Shown piece after piece: positions 25,430 to 33,644 of a stretch of DNA of 64,000 bases (position 1 is its first letter; every line of letters starts with the position of its first letter). The DNA comes from Deltaproteobacteria bacterium (GTDB lineage Bacteria; Myxococcota; JADLHZ01). Under the pieces are notes generated by a model that had not been told where the DNA came from, did no database searches, and was given only the letters and a program-made list of their open reading frames with translations. The DNA is taken from positions 1 through 64,000 of the forward strand of contig JADLHZ010000025.1 in assembly GCA_020848545.1 (NCBI GenBank), read 5' to 3'. A program made the position numbers and the translations under genes.

Positions 25430-25903
25430 GTGCGGCGCATTTCGGTTGCGCGCCGCGTTGCGAAAATCATAAACGCGCCGCCACTCGGCAAGAACGCGCT
25501 CTGCGGCAAGACGTGTAAGACCGACGCCGAGTGCGCGGCGGACGCCGAGTGCTTCGACATCGAAGATTGGGACGGCAGCAAGCTCGGCCGCAGCTGCTAT
25601 CCGGCGTCGGGCTCGTGCGCGACCGGCGGAACGACGGGCAAGACCGGCACCACGGGCGCAACTGGCACCACCGGCACGAACACGTGCACGACCCAGACGT
25701 GGGCGAGCGTGACCCCGAGCTTCGCCACGTACTGCTCGGGCTGCCACCAATGGGCGAAGACGTACACCGGCGTGCAGGGCAAGGGCGCGAAGATCTCGGC
25801 GCGCTTGAACAACGACTCGATGCCGCCGCCGGCGAAGCCACAGCCGACCGCCAGCGAGCAAGCCGCGATCGTCGAGTGGGTCGACTGCGGCCTTCCTCAG
25901 TAG
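25430..25903 (+). CDS. Cys-rich CxxCH-motif protein, possibly 5'-truncated
   Basis: A 157-residue reading from GTG 25430. After an Arg-rich start it has a disulfide-rich segment (CGKTCKTDAECAADAECF...CYP...SC, about residues 25-66), a Gly-Thr linker of TGTTG-type repeats (about 68-87), and a C-terminal haem-like motif CSGCH (about 102-106) followed by DSMPPPAKP, a common myxobacterial cytochrome tail. Such domains belong outside the cytoplasm, yet no signal peptide is present and an in-frame stop lies directly upstream of the start. Either the 5' end has been lost or a frameshift removed the signal. Function unknown. Confidence 0.5.
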   Translation: MRRISVARRVAKIINAPPLGKNALCGKTCKTDAECAADAECFDIEDWDGSKLGRSCYPASGSCATGGTTGKTGTTGATGTTGTNTCTTQTWASVTPSFATYCSGCHQWAKTYTGVQGKGAKISARLNNDSMPPPAKPQPTASEQAAIVEWVDCGLPQ

Positions 25904-25937
25904 AATCGACCCCCCGCAGTGTGCCAAGGTCCCGCGC

Positions 25938-27440
25938 ATGACCCCAGTGCGCGTCGGCGCCGTCGTAGTCGCCGCCGTTGCCGCGTTCGTATTCTTCTAC
26001 GTTCGCGTCAATAAGAACAAATACTCGAAGGACCAGACCTACGTCGTGTCTGCGCTCTTCGACGACGCGTCGGGGCTCGCGGGCAAGACGCGCGTGCAGG
26101 TGGCCGGCATCGACGTCGGCCGCATCGACAACATCGCGCTCGAAGGCAACTTGGCGCGCGTGTTTCTGCGCGTCCGCAATGACGTCTCGCTCTTCAAGGA
26201 CGCGCGCATCGCCAAGGTCAGCGAGTCCTTGCTCGGCGACTTCAAGCTCGACATCACGCCGGGATCGCCCGCGGCCGGAAAGCTCGAGCCCGGCGAGACG
26301 GTGGACAACGTCCAGTCGCGCTCCGATCTCAACGCGATCCAAGGCGAGCTGCGCGTCGTCGCCGGCAACGTGCGCGAGATCACCGAGGCGTTGAAGCACT
26401 CGCTCGCGGGCCAGCCCGGGCAGCCGGCGCCGATGGACGCGATCGTCGCGCAGGTGCAGGAGGCGACGGCGGCGGTGAACCAGATCGCGCAGAGCATCTC
26501 GCGCACGGTCGACGCCAACGATCAGAACGTCAACGCCATCCTGCAGAACGTCGCCGACCTGTCGAAGAAGCTGAACACGATCGCCGACAACATCAACGGC
26601 GTCATCGGCGCGAACGAAGGCGACATGAAGAAGACCGTGTCGACGCTGCGCGAAGCCGTCGACAAGATGAAGGAGTCGCTCGACAACGTGGCGAGCGTCA
26701 CGAAGAAGATCGACAAGGGCGAAGGCACCCTCGGGGCGTTGGTCAACGAGCGCCAGCTGCACGACACGATCGCCGAGACCGTCGAGGACGCCGCCGGGCT
26801 CGTGAAGACCGTGACCGGCCTGCAAGTCGAGGTCGACCTGCGCAGCGAGTACTTCTTTCCGATCCGCCCGGATCCGCGCGAGGTGCTGATCGATCCGTCT
26901 GGCTACTTGAAGAACTTCATTCAGCTGAAGCTCAAGCCGAAGCCCGACAAGTGGTATCAGATCGAGCTCATCAGCGATCCGCGCGGCAAGCAGACGCGCA
27001 CGGTGACGACGTCGCTACGCAACCCGGGCGATCAGCTGGAGAGCGCGCAACGCGTCGACGACACCACGACGGTGCAGGTGAACTCGCTGAAGTTCTCGCT
27101 GATGTTCGCCAAGCGCTACTACTTCGCCACCTTTCGCTTCGGCATCATCGAAGACACGGGCGGCGCCGGCTTCAACCTGAACTTCTTCGACGATCGCTTG
27201 GAGATCCGCGCCGACATCTTCCAGTTCGGTACGCGCGATCGCTTCGGCAATCCGTTGTTGCCGCGCTTGAAGGCGTTCGCGTTGTTCGAGCCGATCAAGC
27301 ACATCTACCTGCACGCTGGCGTCGACGACGTGTTGAACCTGCCGTACTTCGCGGTGACCGCGGGCCTCGGCATTCGCTTCACCGACGAGGATCTGAAGGT
27401 GATGCTCGGCGCGTTGGGCAGCGCGTTGGGCGGACGCTAG
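25938..27440 (+). CDS. MCE/MlaD-family lipid-transport protein
   Basis: Periplasm-facing substrate-binding subunit of an Mla-type lipid transporter; 500 residues. N-terminal membrane anchor (VGAVVVAAVAAFVFFYV), then the MCE domain about 30-115 with SALFDDASGLAGKTRVQVAGIDVGRI and VSESLLGDFKLDITPGSP. Residues 125-290 are coiled-coil-rich (SISRTVDANDQNVNAILQNVADLSKKLN); residues 300-500 look like a beta-rich domain. It converges on the MlaF/MlaE genes, which lie on the minus strand beyond an intervening oxidoreductase gene, so the transporter is split over two transcripts. No MlaB or MlaC is seen. Confidence 0.85.
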   Translation: MTPVRVGAVVVAAVAAFVFFYVRVNKNKYSKDQTYVVSALFDDASGLAGKTRVQVAGIDVGRIDNIALEGNLARVFLRVRNDVSLFKDARIAKVSESLLGDFKLDITPGSPAAGKLEPGETVDNVQSRSDLNAIQGELRVVAGNVREITEALKHSLAGQPGQPAPMDAIVAQVQEATAAVNQIAQSISRTVDANDQNVNAILQNVADLSKKLNTIADNINGVIGANEGDMKKTVSTLREAVDKMKESLDNVASVTKKIDKGEGTLGALVNERQLHDTIAETVEDAAGLVKTVTGLQVEVDLRSEYFFPIRPDPREVLIDPSGYLKNFIQLKLKPKPDKWYQIELISDPRGKQTRTVTTSLRNPGDQLESAQRVDDTTTVQVNSLKFSLMFAKRYYFATFRFGIIEDTGGAGFNLNFFDDRLEIRADIFQFGTRDRFGNPLLPRLKAFALFEPIKHIYLHAGVDDVLNLPYFAVTAGLGIRFTDEDLKVMLGALGSALGGR

Positions 27441-27529
27441 TAGAGGTAGGTCACGCCGGTGATACCGGTGGGCCCGTTCGGTGCGCCGGTGACGCCGTTC
27501 GTGCCGCCGACGCTCGTCGCACGACGGTC
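27441..27529 (-). other. Short gap with collagen-like (GxT) coding remnant
   Basis: Read on the minus strand, the gap between mlaD and the oxidoreductase gives an open stretch rich in Gly-Val-Thr-Gly and Gly-Pro-Thr triplets (SVGGTNGVTGAPNGPTGIT) ending in a stop at 27439-27441, preceded by a stop. It looks like the tail of a Gly-Thr-rich secreted protein left after deletion. No start codon or upstream part exists. Confidence 0.35.
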
Positions 27530-28540
27530 TCAGATCGTTAGGACGATCTTGCCGAAGTGCTTCTGTGAGGCGAGGTGATCGAACGCAGTGCGGGTGTCTT
27601 TCAACGCGAAGGTGCGATCGATCACCGGCTTCATCGCGTGCGCGGTGATCGCCTGGTTCATCTGCTCGAAGTTGGCGCGGCTGCCGACGACGATGCCGAG
27701 CACGCGGAGCATCTGCATCGTCACGCTCGTCAGCTGTAGTGGCGCCGAGCTCCCGGCAAGCACGCCGACGAGGACGACCGTGCCGCCGACGCGGACGGCC
27801 TTCAACGACTGATCGATCGTGCCGGCGCCCCCGACTTCGACGACGATGTCGACGCCGTCGCCGCCGGCGAGCTGCTTCGCGGCGCGGCCCCACTCCTTAG
27901 TCTTCGCGTAGCTCAGCGTGTGCGTCGCGCCGAGCGCCTTCGCTTTCTCCAACTTCTCGTCGCTCGACGACGTGACGATCGTGCGCGCGCCGTGCATCGC
28001 CGCGAACTGCAGCGCGAAGAGCGAGACGCCGCCGGTGCCTTGGATCAACACGCAGTCGGACGCGTTCAGCTGCGAGAGGCCGATGAGCGCGTTCCACGCG
28101 GTGACGGCGGCGCAGGGCAGGGTGGCCGCCTCCTCGAACGACAAGTGCTCCGGGATTCGCACGATCGCTCGCTCCGAGAGCACGATGTGCGTGGCGAAGG
28201 TGCCGTCGCGCGGGCCGCCGAGCGTCGAACGGAGCTTTTGGCGGGTCGGCTCGCCGTCGATCCACTCGGACGCGAAGCACGGCGCTACCCGGTCGCCGAT
28301 CTTCCACGTGGTCACTCCCGGGCCGAGCGCTTCGACGACGCCGGCGCCGTCGTTGCCAGGGATGAGCGGCAGCGGTTGGCGCGGGTTGTACTCACCGCGG
28401 ATCATCAAGAGGTCGCGGTAGTTGAGCGCCGCGGCTTTCAACGCGATGCGGACTTCGCCGTGCTTCGGCTCGGGCGTCGCGCGCTCTGCGTAGCGGAGGT
28501 TGTCGAGGCCGAAGGCGTTTTGGATCTCGATGCAGTGCAT
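27530..28540 (-). CDS. Medium-chain dehydrogenase/reductase (zinc-lacking quinone oxidoreductase-like)
   Basis: A 336-residue NAD(P)H oxidoreductase of the MDR superfamily: GroES-like N-terminal domain (LNYRDLLMIRGEY, PLIPGNDGAGVVEALGPGV, GDRV), then a Rossmann domain with the GTGGVSLFALQ nucleotide loop and the VDIVVEVGGAGT/GGTVVLVGVLAG strands. The zinc-coordinating catalytic cluster is not evident, as in QOR-type members. It follows the mlaF gene by 44 bp on the minus strand and may be co-transcribed with the MlaEF transporter; the substrate is not known. Confidence 0.85.
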   Translation of the reverse strand: MHCIEIQNAFGLDNLRYAERATPEPKHGEVRIALKAAALNYRDLLMIRGEYNPRQPLPLIPGNDGAGVVEALGPGVTTWKIGDRVAPCFASEWIDGEPTRQKLRSTLGGPRDGTFATHIVLSERAIVRIPEHLSFEEAATLPCAAVTAWNALIGLSQLNASDCVLIQGTGGVSLFALQFAAMHGARTIVTSSSDEKLEKAKALGATHTLSYAKTKEWGRAAKQLAGGDGVDIVVEVGGAGTIDQSLKAVRVGGTVVLVGVLAGSSAPLQLTSVTMQMLRVLGIVVGSRANFEQMNQAITAHAMKPVIDRTFALKDTRTAFDHLASQKHFGKIVLTI

Positions 28541-28584
28541 GAGGAAGACCTTTCGGCCACGGCGACGGCCACGAGCATGTCGAC

Positions 28585-29328
28585 CTACTTGTCGAACCAG
28601 GTGCTGAGAAACTTCTTGACGAACGGATGTTGGCTCTTTCGAAGCTCGGCGGGGCTGGTGTCCTCGACGATCGTGCCTTCGTGGAGGAACGCGACGCGAT
28701 CGGCGACCCGCAACGCGCTGGCGATGTCGTGGCTGATGACCACGCTCGTCACGCCGAACTTCTGCTTCGCTTCCAAGATCATCTGATCGACGTTGTCGGT
28801 GGTGATGGGATCGAGGCCGGTCGTCGGCTCGTCGTAGAGGACGATCTTCGGCTCGGTGACGAGGGCGCGCGCCAAGCCCACGCGTTTTCGCATGCCGCCC
28901 GAGAGCTCGGAGGGAAACTTCTGCATCGCTTGGCCGAGGCCGAGGATCGAGAGCTTCTCTTCGACGCGCCGCTTGATGTCCTCCTTGCTCACCTTCTGCG
29001 CGCCTTCGACGAGCGGGAACGCCACGTTGTCGAAGACGCTCATCGAGTCGAAGAGCGCTGCTTGCTGGAAGACCATGCCGAAGCTCTTTCTCATCTCGAC
29101 GAGCGCGTCTTGCTTCAGCGGCACGATGTTCTGGCCGAAGACGCGCACCTCGCCGCTGTCCGGTTTCAACAGGCCGATCATGTGCTTCATGATCACGGTC
29201 TTGCCTGAGCCCGAGCCGCCGAGGATCACGCGGGTCGTGCCTTCTTCGACGGTGAGCGTGACGCCGTGCAAGACGTGGTGCTTGCCGAAGGTCTTGTTGA
29301 TGTTGATGACCTCGATCGCGGTGGGCAT
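28585..29328 (-). CDS. mlaF: MlaF-type ABC transporter ATPase
   Basis: A 247-residue ABC ATPase for lipid transport: Walker A GGSGSGKT (about residue 35), Q-loop FQQAALFDSMSVF, signature LSGGMRKRVGLARAL, Walker B IVLYDEPTTGLDP and H-loop VVISHDIASALR. The LSGGMRKR and DEPTTGLDP forms are typical of MlaF/Ttg2A. Start ATG 29328 overlaps the mlaE stop by one base (TGATG); the GTG at 29337 is less likely. Works with MlaE and with the MCE protein encoded about 1.1 kb away on the opposite strand. Confidence 0.9.
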   Translation of the reverse strand: MPTAIEVININKTFGKHHVLHGVTLTVEEGTTRVILGGSGSGKTVIMKHMIGLLKPDSGEVRVFGQNIVPLKQDALVEMRKSFGMVFQQAALFDSMSVFDNVAFPLVEGAQKVSKEDIKRRVEEKLSILGLGQAMQKFPSELSGGMRKRVGLARALVTEPKIVLYDEPTTGLDPITTDNVDQMILEAKQKFGVTSVVISHDIASALRVADRVAFLHEGTIVEDTSPAELRKSQHPFVKKFLSTWFDK

Positions 29329-30143
29329 CAGAGCCACAACGCCGTCAAGAAGTAGTTGAGCACGAAGATCGCGATGGATCCGATGACGACGGCGCCGGTC
29401 GTCGCTTGGCCGACGCCGCGGGCGCCGCCGGCGGCGTGGAAGCCCTTGTAACAGCCGATCAAGGCGACGACGGTGCCGAAGACGAGCGCCTTCGAGAGGC
29501 CTTGGAACAAGTCGGAAGGATCGAGCCAGCGTTCGATGCGCGCCATGTACGCGCCCTCGTCGATGCCGCTAAAGATGACGGCGACGAGGTAGCTGCCGGC
29601 GACGCCGACCATGATGAAGAGCATGGTGAGCAAGGGCACCATGAAGGCGCCGGCGAAGACGCGTGGCGCCACGAGGTAGCCGAGCGGATCCACGGCCATC
29701 ACTTCCATCGCGTCGATCTGCTCGGTGACGCGCATGGTGCCGAGCTCGGTGGCCATCGCCGAGCCGACGCGGCCCGCGACCATGAGCGCCGTCAGCACCG
29801 GCGCGAGCTCACGCGCGAGGGCGAGCGTGACGGTGGCGCCGACGAGGCTCTGGGCGCTGAAGCGCGCGAAGGCGTCGACCGACTGCAGGGTGAAGACGGC
29901 GCCGGTGAAGACGCCGGTGAGCAGGACGATGAACAGGGAGCCAACGCCGACGAACTCGAGCTGCGTGAAGAGCACGTGCATGCGAAAAGGCGGCCGGAAC
30001 ATCCGCGTCATCACGCGGAAGAAGAACATCAGCACGGCGCCGAGATCGTCGAGGCCGTCGATGACGCCGCTGCCGATCACCTCGAGCGGTCGGGTCAGCT
30101 TTTGGAGGGCAGGGGAGACGGCGGCGGCCACGGGGAGGTTCAA
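29328..30143 (-). CDS. mlaE: MlaE-type lipid-transporter permease
   Basis: A 271-residue inner-membrane permease (MlaE/YrbE): five or so hydrophobic helices, ELAPVLTALMVAGRVGSAMATELGTMRVTEQIDAMEVMAVDP and YLVAPRVFAGAFMVPLL core, and the C-terminal GCYKGF-HAAGGARGVGQATTGAVV stretch. Forms the membrane channel of the Mla complex. The start appears to be TTG at 30143. Stop overlaps the mlaF ATG. First gene of the mlaE-mlaF transcript; the gene after 30186 also reads toward it with a gap of 42 bp, so the operon may extend from the MerR gene. Confidence 0.88.
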   Translation of the reverse strand: MNLPVAAAVSPALQKLTRPLEVIGSGVIDGLDDLGAVLMFFFRVMTRMFRPPFRMHVLFTQLEFVGVGSLFIVLLTGVFTGAVFTLQSVDAFARFSAQSLVGATVTLALARELAPVLTALMVAGRVGSAMATELGTMRVTEQIDAMEVMAVDPLGYLVAPRVFAGAFMVPLLTMLFIMVGVAGSYLVAVIFSGIDEGAYMARIERWLDPSDLFQGLSKALVFGTVVALIGCYKGFHAAGGARGVGQATTGAVVIGSIAIFVLNYFLTALWL

Positions 30144-30185
30144 GCAATATGCGCGGCGAAGGTCAACGAGGGATCGGTCGCGCGA

Positions 30186-32876
30186 TCAGACTCGGGGCTT
30201 CTTCCAAAAGCTCTGCCTCGCCGCGCCGGCCGGGTGCGCGGCCTCTCCAGACGTCGCGCCGAAGACGAGCAGCGCTTCGCGCAACGCTTCGAGCGCGGTC
30301 TTCACGCCGCTCGCGGAGACGTCGGCCTTCGCGTACGCGTCCTCGAAGCGCAAAAAGCAGCGCACGAGCTCGGCGATCTGATCGTCGCCCGCAGACAGCG
30401 ATTGCAGGTCGTCGACGAGCGATCGCACCCGGATCATGAAGAGCGTGACCGCGTTGCTGTCGAGCGTGTCGAGCGTGCGAGCCGTCTGCAAGAGCTCGTC
30501 GGCGCGGCGAGCGTAGGCGCCGAGATCGACCGGTCCGTTCTTCGGCGCTTCGCGCGCGGCCTCTTTCTTGCCCTTCTTGCTCGGCTTCGCCTTCTGCGCG
30601 AGCTTCGCCACGGCGCCTGCGGCTGCCCCGATCGCTCCGCCGACGGCGCTCCCGATCGCGCTGCCCGCACTCGGGCGGCTAGGCGACATCGCTTGCGCTT
30701 GCATCGGCGCGGGCGCTGGCGACTTCGCTCGCGGCGGCATCGGCGCGCCCGCGGCGATCGACTTCGAGATTCTCTCCGCGCGGTCGGCCTTCGCCCGCTG
30801 CTTGAGCTCCGGCTCAGGCGCCGCCTCCATGGACGCGGCCTCTTCGTCCATGTCCATGCTCATCTGCATTTCCGGCGCGTCGGCTTGAGGCGCGGAGCCG
30901 TCGGCGGCGTCATCGGTGCCGAGCATGCCCCAGCCGCTCGCCGGATCCACGGCTTGCGTGACGCGGTGCTGCTTGCCGCCGCGGTTGACGATCTCCGCCT
31001 TGTCGACGGCGACAAACGCGGTGAAGCGGCAGAGCACGCTGAACGCGAGCGAGGTCTGCACGAGCTCTTGCTCGAGGCGCGCCTGATCGCCGTTGCCCGA
31101 CGCATAGCGATCTTCGAGCGCACGCACGCGGCTGCGGGCCCACATGCGGCCGACCGCGAGGTTCTCGGTGCGTTGCGGCGCCAGGCTCTGCGTAAAGCGG
31201 CGGCCGGTGCCGTCTTTGGCGCTGATCACGATCGCCGATCGCTCGAGCGGCGCGTGCTCGGTGTAGCGGCCGGCGACTTCGAGCGGCGAGCCGGCGAAGA
31301 CGGCCGCGATGCGATCCGGCGTCACGGTGTCCGGCTCGATGTCGATGCCTTCGCCGCGGATCGAGACGTCGGTGAGCAGCGGTGTGCCGAGCTTTCTGTG
31401 GATCCGATCCATCGCTTCGTCGAGCCGGGCTTCCCCTTCGACGAGCTCCATGGCGCCGGCGCCGAGCGTCGCCAAGCGGCGGAGAAAGCCCTCGTTCACC
31501 GCGCGATCGATGCCGACGGTGAAGACGCGGATGTGCTGCAGCGGCTTCGCCAGCGCCGCGACGATTTGGTCCTCGTTGCCGACTTGGCCGTCGGTGACGA
31601 GCACGATGACGCGCTCACGTTCGCCTGCGTTCTGCGCGAGCAGCGCGTCGCAGCCGGTGTTGAGCGGCGCCGCCATCTCGGTGCCGCCGCGTGCCTCGAC
31701 CGTCGCCAAGAACTCGACGGCGTGAAAGCGGTTGCGATCGGTCGCCGGCTTCAGCTCGTCTTCGCGCCAGCCCTTGGGCGGCGTGATCTGATCGTCGAAC
31801 GCGTAGACGTTGAAGCGATCCTGGCTGGTCAAAGTGTCGACCATGCGCGCGACGGCGCGGCGCGCGGCGACCATCTTCCAGCCGCCCATGCTGCCCGACT
31901 GATCGAGCACGAAGATGACGTCCTTCGGCTTGACCACGCGCATGAGCGATGCCGGCGGCATGAAGGTGACGCGGAAGACGCCTTGCTTCGTCGCTTGGCC
32001 CTGCTCGTTCTTCAGCGGCGCGGCGACCGCGGCGGTGACGAGCGTGTCGTTCATGAACGCCAAGCGCAAGATGAAGTCGCGATCCAAGCGTTCGCCCGGA
32101 CGGATCTCGATGCGCAGCGGGCCGGTGATGCGATCGCCGTAGGTTCCGCTCGCGACGATGGCATGCAGGCTCGAGCGCACGCCAGCGAGCGGCAGGCCCG
32201 CCGGGTCGATGTCGACGCCGATCGCCAGGCGCACGGCGTTCGGCATGCCCGGGAGGAGCACGGGCGGAGAGATGCGCGAAGCGTCCGGAACGGCGTCCGT
32301 ATCTTCGGCGACGCCGTCGCCCGCTTGGGCGCCACTCAGCGCAGCGCCCGGGATGTAGCGCGGCGCGACGACGAGCGGAAAGCGCAAGGTGCCTTCGCCG
32401 TCTTCGAACACGAGCGGCACGGTCATCGTCAGCGTGACCTTGGCGACTTCCTTCGGCATCAAGTTGCCGACGCGCATGGTGAAGACGCCGGGGCGCTCTT
32501 CCTCGGCGATCGCGGCGCGATGGCCGGTGGCGATCGCGCGATCGAACTCTTCGCGGGCCTCGCCGCGCTCCTTCAGGATGCCGACGATCTCACGGCCGGC
32601 GACGGTCATGACGAGGCGGTTGGTCGCCGCGCGATCCGGCAGCGGGAAGATGTACGTCGCTTCGAGCGGCTCCGAGAACGCGTTCTTGAAGCTCTGCTCG
32701 ACGGTCACTTCGGCGACGAGGCCGGTGATCTTCGCGTTGACGGCGACGCCGAGCAACGGAAGGTTTCCGCGCGCGGTGCTCAGCGCTCCAAATCCGGCCT
32801 CTCTGTCTCTCTCGAACGTTCCGAACCCTGACTCGATCATTGGCACTGACATTGGCACTGACATTGGCGCGCTCAT
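30186..32876 (-). CDS. VIT and von Willebrand A domain protein (soluble)
   Basis: An 896-residue protein: residues 1-16 a Met-Pro repeat (MSVPMSVPM from a 12-bp tandem), residues 35-165 a VIT domain (VNAKITGLVAEVTVEQSFKNAF, YIFPLPDRAATNRLVM), residues 310-490 a VWA domain with the intact MIDAS DQSGSMGG and the later LVTDG, then the LARGEA-type helical segment and a low-complexity Ala/Pro/Met linker (about 680-790), ending in a helical domain (LGAYARRADELLQTARTL). No signal peptide or membrane helix. MIDAS metal binding and protein interaction are expected. It overlaps the MerR gene stop (ATGA), so its expression depends on that regulator's transcript. Confidence 0.85.
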   Translation of the reverse strand: MSAPMSVPMSVPMIESGFGTFERDREAGFGALSTARGNLPLLGVAVNAKITGLVAEVTVEQSFKNAFSEPLEATYIFPLPDRAATNRLVMTVAGREIVGILKERGEAREEFDRAIATGHRAAIAEEERPGVFTMRVGNLMPKEVAKVTLTMTVPLVFEDGEGTLRFPLVVAPRYIPGAALSGAQAGDGVAEDTDAVPDASRISPPVLLPGMPNAVRLAIGVDIDPAGLPLAGVRSSLHAIVASGTYGDRITGPLRIEIRPGERLDRDFILRLAFMNDTLVTAAVAAPLKNEQGQATKQGVFRVTFMPPASLMRVVKPKDVIFVLDQSGSMGGWKMVAARRAVARMVDTLTSQDRFNVYAFDDQITPPKGWREDELKPATDRNRFHAVEFLATVEARGGTEMAAPLNTGCDALLAQNAGERERVIVLVTDGQVGNEDQIVAALAKPLQHIRVFTVGIDRAVNEGFLRRLATLGAGAMELVEGEARLDEAMDRIHRKLGTPLLTDVSIRGEGIDIEPDTVTPDRIAAVFAGSPLEVAGRYTEHAPLERSAIVISAKDGTGRRFTQSLAPQRTENLAVGRMWARSRVRALEDRYASGNGDQARLEQELVQTSLAFSVLCRFTAFVAVDKAEIVNRGGKQHRVTQAVDPASGWGMLGTDDAADGSAPQADAPEMQMSMDMDEEAASMEAAPEPELKQRAKADRAERISKSIAAGAPMPPRAKSPAPAPMQAQAMSPSRPSAGSAIGSAVGGAIGAAAGAVAKLAQKAKPSKKGKKEAAREAPKNGPVDLGAYARRADELLQTARTLDTLDSNAVTLFMIRVRSLVDDLQSLSAGDDQIAELVRCFLRFEDAYAKADVSASGVKTALEALREALLVFGATSGEAAHPAGAARQSFWKKPRV

Positions 32877-33487
32877 ACCTTCTCCTTCGTCGAATGTGGC
32901 CGAGCACTGCTGCTCTCGCCACGTTGTTGCTCGAGGACGCGCAAGAGCGGTCGTGCGGCCTCGAGAATAGCCCGTAGCTCATCGGCGCCGAGGGGCGCGG
33001 TCGTATCGATCGTCAACAAGACGCCGGTCGAAAGCGCGACCGTCTGCAGCGTCTTCAGCGGCGATGCTTCGCTCGTTTCATTCACCTTCGCTGGCGGCGC
33101 CGGCGCTGCGGCACGCTCGCGCCAGAAGCTCGCCCGCGCCGGCGCTTTCTCTGCGTCCGCCGTCGCCGGCCGATCCGGCAGCGGCGCCAACGCGACGAGC
33201 GCTTGCGGCGAGATGCCGACGAGGCGCGCTTGGATCTCCTGCAGCGAATGGCCCTCTGACTGCAGCCGCTTGATCGCGACGAGCTGTCGCAAGTGGCGGT
33301 CGCTGTAGTACGCCGTGCGCCCGCGCATCTCCGCCGCCCGATCGATGAGGCCGAGCGTCGTGTAGTAGCGGATCGTCCGCACATCAGGCTGCTCGCGAAT
33401 CCGCCCGCTCACCTGGCCGAGATCCGACACAACCCCTGCCGCCGCATCGGCGAGCTCGGAGAGGGTCATGAGGTTCGGCGTCGTCAT
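32873..33487 (-). CDS. MerR-family transcriptional regulator
   Basis: A 204-residue regulator: winged helix-turn-helix with RTIRYYTTLGLIDRAAEMRGRTAYYSDRHLRQLVAIKRLQSEGHSLQEIQ (about residues 37-85) giving the typical MerR signature RYYxxxGL. C-terminal half is Pro/Ala-rich then a small helical domain; no metal-binding Cys pair, so the effector is not an obvious metal. ATG 33487 or ATG 33469 may start it. It overlaps the VIT/VWA gene (ATGA). Twin palindromes lie directly in front of its start, inside a sigma70-like promoter. Confidence 0.85.
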   Translation of the reverse strand: MTTPNLMTLSELADAAAGVVSDLGQVSGRIREQPDVRTIRYYTTLGLIDRAAEMRGRTAYYSDRHLRQLVAIKRLQSEGHSLQEIQARLVGISPQALVALAPLPDRPATADAEKAPARASFWRERAAAPAPPAKVNETSEASPLKTLQTVALSTGVLLTIDTTAPLGADELRAILEAARPLLRVLEQQRGESSSARPHSTKEKV

Positions 33488-33497
33488 GAGCTGAATG

Positions 33498-33521
33498 TAA
33501 CAGTGTTATATGACAGTGTCA
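33498..33521. promoter_or_regulatory. Twin 11-bp palindromes and sigma70-like promoter of the MerR/VIT operon
   Basis: On the minus strand: TGACACTGTCA and TAACACTGTTA, both palindromes, 13 bp centre to centre (33511-33521 and 33498-33508). TTGACA overlaps the first and TTACAT the second at 16-bp spacing, so the sites lie across a -35/-10 pair, as MerR activators or repressors do. The divergent porin promoter may also be affected. Confidence 0.65.
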
Positions 33522-33536
33522 AATACAAACGCCACC

Positions 33537-33603
33537 GAAAAGGGACCGGGGAGGGATACCGAAAAGGGACCGGGGAGGAATTCGACGAAAAGGGACCGGG
33601 GAG
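33537..33603. repeat. REP-like cluster (three copies of the 17-bp element)
   Basis: GAAAAGGGACCGGGGAG at 33561-33577 and 33587-33603, with another full copy at 33537-33553 (periods 24 and 26 bp). The cluster lies in the divergent gap between the MerR gene and the FadL-like gene and is read through by the long open frame of the latter. Confidence 0.85.
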
Positions 33604-33644
33604 GAATTCGTTTCTTTCGGTCGGCAGGTCGGGTACGGACCCGC

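Noticed and set aside
29406-32831. 1141-codon plus-strand open frame over mlaE and the VIT/VWA gene
   Set aside because: Antisense shadow rich in Arg, Glu, Asp and Ala, with no recognisable motif; the minus-strand genes have clear family motifs.
32838-32876. 12-bp tandem repeat ATTGGCACTGAC
   Set aside because: It is inside the N-terminus of the VIT/VWA gene, encoding MSVPMSVPM; kept there, not as a separate element.
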